From the NCBI GenBank assembly GCA_030620095.1, contig JAUTXW010005215.1, positions 1,160,501 through 1,224,500 of the forward strand: a stretch of 64,000 bases of DNA, in the 5' to 3' direction. The stretch's first letter is position 1; each line of letters starts with the position of its first letter. Both the position numbers and the translations under genes were made by a program. Below, piece after piece: positions 1-10,020 of the stretch. Below the pieces are notes generated by a model. It searched no databases. It saw only the letters and a list, made by a program, of their open reading frames with translations, and had not been told where the DNA came from. This DNA comes from Kuschelorhynchus macadamiae (taxonomy: Eukaryota; Arthropoda; Insecta; Coleoptera; Curculionidae).

Positions 1-293
1 AGCAGGTTTAGGCCGTAAAGCTTCAAATTTTGTCTACAAAATGTTTGATCAATGCCATTTCTTCGTTCACCTCTCCTGGGACACACTATAGTTGGCGCAT
101 TACCTTTCTGGAATGACGTCATTTTTGGTTATTTTTGTTTGATTTATGTTAACTGACAGTGACAAAAACATTTTGAAAAAACTCATTGTCGTTTCTTTAC
201 AACAGTCAATGCCGGTTTTGGTTATGTGTCTTTCAGAATATATTCGTCAAAATTGACATTGATTTGTTGTGATTCTTTTTAAACTTTTGCAAG

Positions 294-1637
294 ATGCCGC
301 GAAGATATAATCAGCAATCACAGCTAATAGTTTTGAATATCTTGGCTTTTTTTCAATTGGAAAAAGAGCAAGCTAAAAATGGAATCCTTCCGCAAACTGA
401 TAATATAATTGAACGAGCTTCAAATGCAACAAAACTTAGCCATACAACAATCATAAATATTAAGAAAAGAGGAATAACGAGCGATGAATCCTTTACCTCC
501 AGAATGTCTCAAAAGCAAAAAGAGGTAAAAACAAAAATTACAGATTACTTAAAGAACAAAATAAGAGATACGATCTACTGCATGTATGCGAAAAATGAAT
601 ATGTTACAATGCAGACTTTGCTTAAAAAACTAAAAGAGATAAATGAATATTTTAATTTTTCCATCACCTCGCTAAGAAAATACGTAAAAAGTATTGGTTT
701 TAAGTGGAAGAAATCAAATAATAGAAAATACCTGATGGATTTGCCCCACATCGTCCACAAGAGAATCAATTTCTTGAGGGAATATGTCAAAAATAAAAAT
801 CTAGGACAAGATGCTTATACCACCGTATTTATTGATGAGACTTGGATTTTTAGTAAAGGTTCGTTTAGAAATAGCTGGCAGGATAACACTATGTCTACAA
901 GTTCTAAAAAAGCTAGTGAAGGTCATCGATATATTGTAGTTCACGCTGGATCAAAGGAAGGATTTATTAAGGGGGCCAGTTTAATATTTAAAAGTGGACT
1001 AAAAAGCGGAGATTATCATGACAATATGAACAAGCAAAATTTTGAAAATTGGTTTAAAAATCAGCTGGTACCAAATCTTCCTCCAAAAAGTTTGATAGTG
1101 ATGGACAACGCAAGCTATCATTCCGGCCTTTTAGAGGATATTCCAAGAAAATCATGGACAAAACAGAGATTGATTGGATGGTTAAAAGAAAAGAACATTG
1201 ACTTCCCAGAGAGGGCCATGAAGGATGAAATATGGAGCATTGTAGAAAAAAATTGTAACATTGAAAAAACATTCTACCTTGACGAATATGTGAAACCTTT
1301 GGGCCACAAAATACTAAGACTTCCTCCATACCATTGTCAATTTAATGCTATTGAAATGGTATGGTCTGAGTGTAAGAGGAAATACGACCAATACATTGCT
1401 AGTCTGAAGGGGACACCATCGGAAGTTTTGGCCATGTGGGAAAAAGCGATAAATGAAGTATCTTCAGAGCATTGGAAAAATTATGTCAGCCACACAGAAA
1501 GGGTAATCCAAGAAGCTTGGAAGACAATACAGATATGTGATGCTTCAGACATTGCGCCACTTGTAATTAGTACCGACGAAGACAGCAGTGACGATGAAGA
1601 ATTTAGTTCTGATTCTGAAGACAGTGAAGGGGAGTAG
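294..1637 (+). CDS. DDE transposase, DD82E spacing (447 aa)
   Basis: This is the transposase of the element at 89-2287; it should bind the inverted ends and catalyse cut-and-paste in the nucleus. Residues 1-160 are basic and likely DNA-binding. The catalytic core shows D181 in FIDETW, the HAGS..GF motif near 217-224, SGDYHDNMN near 238, D271 in VMDNASYHS, and E354 in FNAIEMVW. There are 82 residues between D271 and E354, the spacing I recall for the Sailor group, which sits near Tc1/mariner. Residues 427-447 form an acidic serine-rich tail. The ATG at 294 is the first in frame after the 5' end, and no stops or frameshifts interrupt the frame. Relatives in the window (21094-22381, 52115-52930, 59560-60960) are all broken. 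Family assignment rests on motif spacing only. Confidence 0.92.
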   Translation: MPRRYNQQSQLIVLNILAFFQLEKEQAKNGILPQTDNIIERASNATKLSHTTIINIKKRGITSDESFTSRMSQKQKEVKTKITDYLKNKIRDTIYCMYAKNEYVTMQTLLKKLKEINEYFNFSITSLRKYVKSIGFKWKKSNNRKYLMDLPHIVHKRINFLREYVKNKNLGQDAYTTVFIDETWIFSKGSFRNSWQDNTMSTSSKKASEGHRYIVVHAGSKEGFIKGASLIFKSGLKSGDYHDNMNKQNFENWFKNQLVPNLPPKSLIVMDNASYHSGLLEDIPRKSWTKQRLIGWLKEKNIDFPERAMKDEIWSIVEKNCNIEKTFYLDEYVKPLGHKILRLPPYHCQFNAIEMVWSECKRKYDQYIASLKGTPSEVLAMWEKAINEVSSEHWKNYVSHTERVIQEAWKTIQICDASDIAPLVISTDEDSSDDEEFSSDSEDSEGE

Positions 1638-1689
1638 TTTTTATTTTTAAAGTTAGTTAGTTATACATTAATTTCTCTCTTTTAGTTTT

Positions 1690-1860
1690 TAAAGCAAAGT
1701 CTGCATTGTAACATATTCATTTTTAGCATACACGCAATAGATCATATCTCTTATTTTGTTCTTTAAGTAATCTGTGATTTTGCTTTTACCTCTTTTTGTT
1801 TTTGAAACATTCTGGAGGTAAAGGATTCATCGTTCGTTATTCCCCTTTTCTTAATATTTT
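1690..1860 (-). repeat. Antisense copy of the transposase's own coding segment
   Basis: Read on the minus strand, this roughly 170-bp stretch downstream of the stop codon repeats coding positions about 456-628 of the same transposon, with roughly a dozen mismatches by eye. A full-length transcript would therefore hold a sense segment near its 5' end and its complement in the 3' untranslated part, about 1.1 kb apart. The arm covers the codons for residues about 55-112. Confidence 0.88.
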
Positions 1861-2932
1861 TTCAGTATTTTCTGTAATTGAGAATTGAAATAATTTTGAT
1901 GAAAATGGGTAACTGGCGTCAATTTATTACATTGCAAACAAAGAATAAGACTAAGATGAAAGAATTTATATTAGTAAAGTCTTATTTGCAAAATAATTTT
2001 AGTTTTTGAAGTTATAATAGTTATTTTTGTATTAAGTGTGCAAAATGAGGGTTTTTTTATGGCAATGAGAGTGTTAATTTTTTGCCAGCCATTTTCGACA
2101 AGTTGCAGCGCTTTCTGTACAGAAAATGCCAATTTTAAATTCGCTTTAGCCAGTGCTGAACGCACCCCTCCTATCTACATCACTGCATACGTTTAGGTTA
2201 GGAATCATCGCTGAAATATAAATAATATAAGAAATACGTTATTTGAAACCAGCGTGACGTCATTCCAGAAAGGTAATGCGCCAACTATATATATGTAGTA
2301 GGCGAATTTACCGATTGTTTCTAACCTGGTATAAATAAAGCACTGCATATACAAAAGTGAAGGTCAGGGAAGATAAAGCATTAATTGGCAAATTTCCATA
2401 AAATTATGTAAGTAAATAGAAGTTGCGGTTTAATTTCGGACTTTGCTGTCTTTTTTTTTAAAGCGTGTTATGGAAAAACCAAAACCCGTCTGACTATATA
2501 AATAATGGTATTGACGCACACTTTTGCAATTACAAACATTTTATACTTCCTTTGAAGTCAGAAGTAACTTGACAGGTATAAATAAAATTACCGGAATACA
2601 AAAGTTTAATTTTAACCTGTCATTTTCTAGAATATTATTAATTAATGCATTTGCGCAGACCATAAAAACCATACCTAAGTAAAGGTACAGTGGTTGCACA
2701 AAACTAATAAAATCAAATGTTTGTTGATAATGAATTTGAGAACTGGAGAAAGACTTTTGCTTCTGTTAAATTATGTTAGGTTTTATTACTGATAGCATAA
2801 AATACAGTTTTATCTTTCAAACAGCAAAATAGATCAAATTTTGTATATACATATTTTTGCAAATTTATATTTTTTATGGCTTATGCCAGTATACTACGGA
2901 AGCGTAGAAGGGCCACAATTTTTTTTATTTTT

Positions 2933-3427
2933 TAATTCTGAGTTTAAAGTCGGAATTTAACAAAATTCTGAGTTTAAAGTCAGAATTTAATAAAATTCTG
3001 AGTTTAAAGTCAGAATTTAACAAAATTCTGAGTTTAAAGTCAGAATTTAACAAAATTCTGAGTTTAAAGTCAGAATTTAAAAAAATTCTGAGTTTAAAGT
3101 CAGAATTTAACAAAATTCTTAGTTCAAAGTCGGTATAAAGTCGGAATTTAACTAAATTCTGAGTTTAAAGTCAGAATTTAGCTAAATTCCTAGTTTAAAG
3201 TCAGAATTTAACAAAATTCTGAGTTCAAAGTCGAAATTTAACTAAATTCTTAGTTTAAAGTCAGAATTTAGCTAAATTCCGAGTTTAAAGTCAGAATTTA
3301 ACAAAATTCTGAGTTCAAAGTCGAAATTTAACTAAATTCTTAGTTTAAAGTCAGAAATTAACTAAATTCTGAGTTTAAAGTCGGAATTTAACTAAATTCT
3401 GAGTTTAAAGTCAGAAATTAACGAAAT
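2933..3427 (+). repeat. 30-bp tandem array, left arm
   Basis: About 16 copies of a 30-bp unit containing AATTCTGAGTTTAAAGTCAG, with few substitutions. Each unit is itself partly palindromic (GACTTTAAACTC is close to its own complement). It is the left arm of the fold-back element. Confidence 0.95.
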
Positions 3428-3432
3428 GCATT

Positions 3433-3835
3433 TTTGGCGTCTCCTGCCAAACCTGAAATTGGTGTCAGGAGATAGACAATTAAATATTAAGACAGATAAG
3501 TGAAATCCATTTCATTGCAAGTGAACTCGTTTGAGATTTCTCGAGCTTCAAAGGTTCAAAATTGTCATTGTTCTAGCACCATTTTCTCGAAAACAGTTAA
3601 ATTTAGGCATGAGAAAAGTAACTCAATAAGTACTTGGATTTTTTAGAAAAATATAAAAATTTAATAAAATATAGGGCATTTCATTTAAAAAACGGATGAT
3701 GCCTCCGGTTTGAGGTAGAAGCGGCAACACCGCGCAATTTAAAATATTTTATAATGAGAGTATATCATGTTCATCTATGGCCAAAGCGAAATTCTCAAAA
3801 CATCCTATTCGTTGATTCTCCAGATATTTCTAATA
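3433..3835 (+). repeat. Dispersed repeat B, copy 1 (core of fold-back element)
   Basis: Contains the landmarks GGTGTCAGGAGATAGACA, CCATTTTCTCGAAAACAG, GAAGCGGCAACACCGCGCAA and, near its end, TTGATTCTCCAGATA. The same landmarks occur in this order at 5266-5607 and in reverse order at 4885-5265. Non-coding; probably a MITE related to the mariner-type repeats with 'gcggcaacaccgcg' segments seen again near 46720 and 49720. Confidence 0.75.
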
Positions 3836-4261
3836 GGACACTCAACTTGAATCACCCTGAAACAGAGGGGGAGCTCTGTCAGTATGTTTCGCGAAACACC
3901 CTTAAATCGTTGAAACATATATGAACCATTTCTTAAGACTTATTTATCGTTTGGTATTACCTTTTTTATTTTGTGAACCTTTTAATGTATATGTTTTCTT
4001 GTATACATTTTGGCTTTTTTTTTTCAGCAATAGAAATAAATAAAAATACATAAAATGAACTAATTAAACATATGTTTAATTTGTCAGGGACTTATTTAAC
4101 ACTCAAAAATCAAAATAGGAAACTTTTATTTTGTACCCTCCCCCTTTTATCATTTTTTTAACTATCTGTAGTTTGGTGGAACAATTCATAGCACATTTGC
4201 CATTATTCAAACAAGAATATTGAACTTGTTTTTTTGGTTCCAGTCTGTTATACAATCGTAC

Positions 4262-4713
4262 GGACTAAATTCTGACTTTAAACTCAGAATTTGGTTAAAT
4301 TCCGACTTTAAACTCAGAATTTTATTAAATTCTGACTTTAAACTCAGAATTTTGTTAAATTCTGACTTTAAACTCAGAATTTAGTTAAATTCTGACTTTA
4401 AACTCAGAATTTTGTTAAATTCCGACTTTAAACTCAGAATTTTGTTAGATTCTGACTTTAAACTCAGAATTTTGTTAAATTCTGACTTTAAACTCGGAAT
4501 TTAGCTAAATTCTGACTTTAAACTCAGAATTTAGTTAAATTCCGACTTTAAACTCAGAATTTTGTTAAATTCTGACTTTAAACTCGGAATTTTGTTAAAT
4601 TCTGACTTTAAACTCAGAATTTTGTTAAATTCTGACTTTAAACTCAGAATTTTGTTAAATTCTTACTTTAAACTCAGAATTTTGTTAAATTCCGACTTTA
4701 AACTCAGAATTAA
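4262..4713 (-). repeat. 30-bp tandem array, right arm (inverted)
   Basis: About 15 copies of the same 30-bp unit in reverse complement (TTCTGACTTTAAACTCAG). The array mirrors that at 2933-3427 and ends in the shared inverted terminus near 4756. Confidence 0.95.
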
Positions 4714-4884
4714 AAAATAAAAAAAATTGTGATCCTTCTACGCTTCCGTAGTATACAATTTTTTTTCCGACCATTATATTCTAAACGTCTAAAACGTGCC
4801 CGGATTTTACAGACATTAAAATTTAGTAAAAAGCATTAAGGTAATTAAAATTATTTGCGGCTAAAATAAATACAAAAAACAACG

Positions 4885-5607
4885 GCGTCGTATTAGGAGT
4901 ATCTGGAGAACCAATAAACATATTATTTTGAAATTTTGGCTCTGGCCATAGATGAGCATAAACTCCCTTTTTAAAATATTTTAAATTGTGCGGTGTTGCC
5001 GCTTCTATCGTAAACCGGTGGCAACATCCGTTTTCTTAATGAAATGCCCTGTATATTATTGCATTTTTGTATTTTCCTGAACACTAGAAATACTTTTTGT
5101 GTTATGTTCCCTACATCTTAATGCAGCTGTTTTTGAGAAAATGGCGCTTGAAAATTGACAGCTCTGTAACTCCCAAATGACTTAAATGCAACAAAATGGA
5201 TTTCCCTTTACTGTCTCAGTTTTAAACTATCTATTTCCCCATACCAATTTCTAGTTTGACAGGAGGTGTCAAAAATTGATATTTCCTGTCAAAGTAGAAA
5301 TTCGTGTCAGGAGACAGATAACTAAAAACCAAGATACGAAAGTGCAATCCATTTCGTTGCAAGTTAATTCATTTGGGAGTTACAGAGCTTCAAAGAGTCA
5401 AAAATGTCAATTTTCATGCGCCATTTTCTCAAAAACAGTTGAATTTATTTATAGGAAACGTAACACAAAAAGTGTTTGGTATGTTCACGACAATATATAA
5501 ATGCAATAATGAACATGACATTCCATTTAGAAAACGAATGTTGCCATTTATTTAAGGTAAAAGCGGCAATACCGCACAATTTAAATTATTTTAAAAAAAT
5601 GTTCACC
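4885..5607. repeat. Dispersed repeat B, head-to-head inverted pair
   Basis: Two copies of repeat B face each other with the centre near 5265. The minus copy spans 4885-5265 and the plus copy 5266-5607, and the plus copy is cut off at the following (TA)n tract. No coding potential is seen beyond short chance frames. Confidence 0.75.
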
Positions 5608-5621
5608 TGTGGCCAGAGCCA

Positions 5622-6571
<950 letters not shown>

Positions 6572-6629
<58 letters not shown>
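6572..6629. repeat. (TA)n microsatellite
   Basis: Uninterrupted TA between the MITE and a Penelope-type terminal fragment. Confidence 0.98.
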
Positions 6630-6633
<4 letters not shown>

Positions 6634-6866
6634 ATTTTTACTCCTTCACGGATGGAAAAATACAATGTGTTTTCATTCCGGGTGTACATCCGTTCACTAC
6701 TGTCGTTCTGAAAAGAACAGTTTTGCTGACGTTTCGCCAAAATCACATTTGGCATTTTCGAAGCTTTCTTTCTCGCGTCCGAATGGAGACTGTCTGAGAG
6801 ACTGAGTCTCCATTCGGACGCGAGAAAGAAAGCTTCGAAAATGCCAAATGTGATTTTATATATGTA
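6630..6866. mobile_element. Penelope-type terminal fragment, small inverted repeat
   Basis: Shares about 170 bp with 16566-16738 in opposite orientation. Landmarks are CATCCGTTCACTACTGTCGT and the GACGTTTCGCC block seen at many PLE ends here. A short inverted repeat around 6793 (CTGAGAGACTGAGTCTCCATTCGGACGC region) repeats part of the fragment back on itself. Confidence 0.65.
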
Positions 6867-6871
6867 TGAAA

Positions 6872-6874
<3 letters not shown>

Positions 6875-6909
<35 letters not shown>
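6875..6909. repeat. (TA)n microsatellite
   Basis: Short TA tract immediately before PLE-A. Confidence 0.95.
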
Positions 6910-6913
<4 letters not shown>

Positions 6914-9910
6914 TTTTTGTAGGTTTTCTTGGACCGTAACTTATATATTTTTTTGGTTTTTTATTTTCTTGGAATTTTCTTAGGGTTTTTGTAAAAGTAA
7001 GATGTGTTTATGATCTTATTCACATATTTAGTAACGTTTCTGTCTATTTTGACCTTCTTCAGAATACATTGAAGTTAGAAACTAAAAAAATTTTTAACTG
7101 TTAAATTTTGTTCTGTATTGTAAAATGTTTTACTTTTACTTACCTAGGAACAATCAATCTAGCAAAATGCATTGCTTCAGTCATAAACTGTAAAATAAAA
7201 TCCTGGACAATTTATCATAAAACACAAATTAGTTTTAGTCATTACACGTAAGTACATTTAACAAGACGTTTAATATGACAATCCATAATAGTAAAATAAA
7301 AACAGTAAACATATATAGGACAGAGACATTTTCAGACTGAATGTCGATGTGAGATTATTATTGAAATTGCTATGGGTGACTTCTTCTGTAAATTTTTTTT
7401 AAGATTTAATTAGATTATAAGGTATCTGCTACACAAAACTGGAATTCCTTTTAAATATTATTTTAGGATGTAATATATTTTACTAAGATGTTTTATTTCG
7501 GTTTTTGAGTTTATAGCGTTCGGGTTATTTTTAATTTTAATCATTTCCAAAAACTCTCGCTTTTTTGTATGATTTGCTATTCTTAGTGTTTTCATTGTTA
7601 AAAGTATGATTTTTTTCTTGACAGTGGTCAGTAAGAGCATTCTTATTTTTTTTTGGCGTATTTGTGGCTGTTAATTCTATTTTTCAAATATTGACTGATT
7701 TGACTGATGTACACGCCATTGCAATTTTGACATGGGATTTCGTAAACTACGTGAGATTTTTTATTTTTGGGAATTTTTGATTTTAGTTGACTGAAATTAT
7801 TTTTTAATAGTTGATATCCTTTATGTGCGATTGTAATTTTATGAGGCTTGAATATATTTTTTAACTTTTCTGATAGACCCTTAACATATGGCAAAGAAAG
7901 ATACTTATTTTTTTGTTTTTGGTGTTCCGAAGGATTTGTTTTTTGTAGTTGATTGTAAAAAATATGAATACGTTTTGTGAAAATGGTGTTAATTAGACGT
8001 TCAGGATAGTTGTTTAGTTTGAGCGCATCTTTTGCTTTTTTTATAGCATTTTGTCTAAATTCTGTGTCAGATAATTTAATTGCGCGATCAGCAAGTCCTA
8101 TGATAACTGACTTTTTTTGTAAAAGTGGATGTTGGGAGTTAACATTTAGGTATCTAGAGGACCATGTTTCTTTAGTATATCATTCTGTTTGTATAAAATT
8201 GGTTTTTCGGTGCAACGTTAAGTCTAAAAAAAAGTTTTTTATGGTAACTATTAAATTGTTCTAGTATATTAAGATGGTTGTTTTTTGGTATTGCTAATAT
8301 ACAATCATCCACGTATCTGTAGAAGAATGGTATTTGGCAACTTACGTTGCTTAATACAGTTTCTTCGAGGTCTTCCATAACTAGCTGAGCAACTACGCTA
8401 GATATTGATACACCCATTGCACATCCTTCTATTTGTTTATAAAAAGTCTCATTATACACAAAATATGTTAAATTTAAAAGTCAATTCTACAGCTTCTAAG
8501 AAATCATTCAAAGGTATATTAGTAGTAATTATTTTGATTTATAATTTTTTGAATTATGTTTATAAGAAATTTTGAAAGCTTTTCTAAAGGTGATTGTATA
8601 CATGACACGATGGGCCTAAGAAGAATATCTTGTTTATGGAGTTTTGGTAAACCATAAATTCTTGGGGGTTGTGCGTTTTAAATTTTAAGTTGTTTTGCTG
8701 TTTGTGAAGAGATATACATTTTGTTTTCCCAGCGTGATATTAATTCGTTGTTTTTTTTTTAATAGATGTTTGTAGGGTCGTTTTTAAGTTGTTAATAAGT
8801 GTTGTTGTCTTGCAATAAAAGTTTGAATTTTTTCACGTATTCATCTTCTAGCATTATTACGATTTTGTTTGTCTTATCTGATTTTAAGACTTTTAATTGT
8901 TTGTTTTTCTTTAGGTATGTTTTTGTTTTTTCCATTTTATTTAAGAATGTTTTGTGTTGTTTATTAGAAGTGTATTTTGACTTTTTGAAATTATTTTTAT
9001 GGTTTGTTATGACATTACAACATTGTGACGGCAAGTCATCTTTAGTTTCGTTGTTAAGGTTTGTTATAGCTACTTCAACTTAGTAATTATTTCAGAAATG
9101 GGTAGTTCATTTGATGTTTTTTAAATTTGGCCCTAGGCTAAGAACCTCGTTTACATAATCTGGAATATTGATATTTGTAAGATTTTCAATCCAGTTTGCG
9201 TAAGTATTTTTTTGTCATTGGCTTTATTACTAAGTTTATTAATTTTATTTACATTTAATAAGACTGCCCTTACTGACCACTGTCAAGAAAAAAATCATAC
9301 TTTTAACTATGAAAACACTAAGATATTAAGAACAGAAAATCATACAAACAAGCGAGAGTTTTTGGAAATGATTGAAATTAAAAATAACCCCAACGCTATA
9401 AACTCAAAAACCGAAACAAAACATCTTAGTAAAATATATTACAACATCCTAAAATAATAATATTTAAAAGGAATTCCAGTTTTGTGTAGCAGATACCTTA
9501 TAATCTAATTAAATCTTAGAAAAAATTTACAGAAGTCACCCATAGCAATAACAATAATAATCTCACATCGCCATTCAGTCTGAAAATTTCTGTGTCCCAT
9601 ATATGTTTACTGTTTTTATTTTACTATTGTGGATTGTCATACTAAACGTCGTGTTAAATGTACTTACGTGTAATGACTAAAACTTATTTGTGTTTTATGA
9701 TTAATTATCCAGGAAATTATAGTTTACGATTGAAGCAATGCGTTTTGCTAGATTGATTGTTCCTAGGTAAGTAAAAGTAAAAAATTTTACAATGCAGAAC
9801 ATGATTTAACAGTTAAAAATTTTTTTAGTTTCTAACTTCAATGTATTCTGAAGAAGGTCAAAATAGACCGAAACGTTAATAAAAAATGAAAATCCCAACA
9901 AAATAGAAAA

Positions 9911-9915
<5 letters not shown>
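6909..9915 (-). mobile_element. PLE-A: Penelope-like retroelement with inverted 3' end
   Basis: The body lies on the minus strand from about 9260 down to 6909. A partial copy of its own 3' part (GIY-YIG tail plus end) sits inverted at 9262-9915, giving arms of roughly 650-740 bp. Such partial inverted copies are a known habit of Penelope-like elements. Both arms carry a hammerhead-like block, CTGAAGA + hairpin GGTC/GACC + GAAACG, at 9844-9876 (+) and about 7045-7080 (-). It is bounded by (TA)n tracts. Confidence 0.8.
7458..9180 (-). pseudogene. PLE-A reverse transcriptase/GIY-YIG, broken
   Basis: Three minus-strand pieces in different frames follow the order of a Penelope protein. An N-terminal piece (9034-8792) carries LKSDKTNKIVIM. 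The reverse-transcriptase palm (8459-8172) has GCAMGVSISSVVAQL and the catalytic FYRYVDDCILA. The C-terminal part (7894-7458) has the GIY-YIG-type endonuclease signature ending in NCNGVYISQ, then KKREFLEMIKIKNN. Frameshifts between the pieces make it non-functional, and the extreme N-terminus is missing. A full protein of this class would prime reverse transcription at DNA nicks. Confidence 0.8.

Positions 9916-9998
<83 letters not shown>
9913..9998. repeat. (TA)n microsatellite, interrupted
   Basis: TA tract broken once by ATTCATATAA near 9952. It separates PLE-A from the piggyBac element. Confidence 0.95.
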
Positions 9999-9999
<1 letters not shown>

Positions 10000-10020
10000 G
10001 TAGGAAAATTTTCTTTGGTT

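Larger units (their letters stand above)
89..2287 (+). mobile_element. Intact Sailor-like (DD82E) DNA transposon
   Basis: A 2.2-kb element has perfect 33-bp terminal inverted repeats at 89-121 and 2255-2287 (outer bases TAGTTGGCGCATTACC). TA dinucleotides flank both ends (87-88 and 2288-2289), as expected for TA target duplication in the Tc1/mariner (IS630) supergroup. It holds one uninterrupted transposase gene. Perfect ends plus an open reading frame suggest a young, possibly active copy. The flanking TATA runs leave the exact end uncertain by two bases. An inverted copy of part of the coding region lies in the 3' untranslated part. Confidence 0.9.
2889..4756. mobile_element. Fold-back element with tandem-repeat arms
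   Basis: Both ends share an inverted terminal block (GTATACTACGGAAGCGTAG) followed by a T-rich stretch. Each end then runs into an array of about 30-bp tandem repeats, in opposite orientation at the two ends. The arms are about 540 bp (2889-3427) and 495 bp (4262-4756), around an 835-bp core. No transposase is present, so this is non-autonomous. The architecture is that of Foldback/Galileo-type elements, but I cannot assign a superfamily. Confidence 0.85.

Noticed and set aside
2925..3113. Open frame with repeated LNSDFKLRI units, and the idea of a CRISPR array
   Set aside because: The 30-bp repeats are contiguous without spacers and belong to the arm of a eukaryotic fold-back element.
9842..9880. 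Fully functional hammerhead at PLE ends with CTGAAGA
   Set aside because: An extra base between CTGAAGA and stem II and weak helix I make these only hammerhead-like; kept as part of the PLE entries, not as separate ribozymes.
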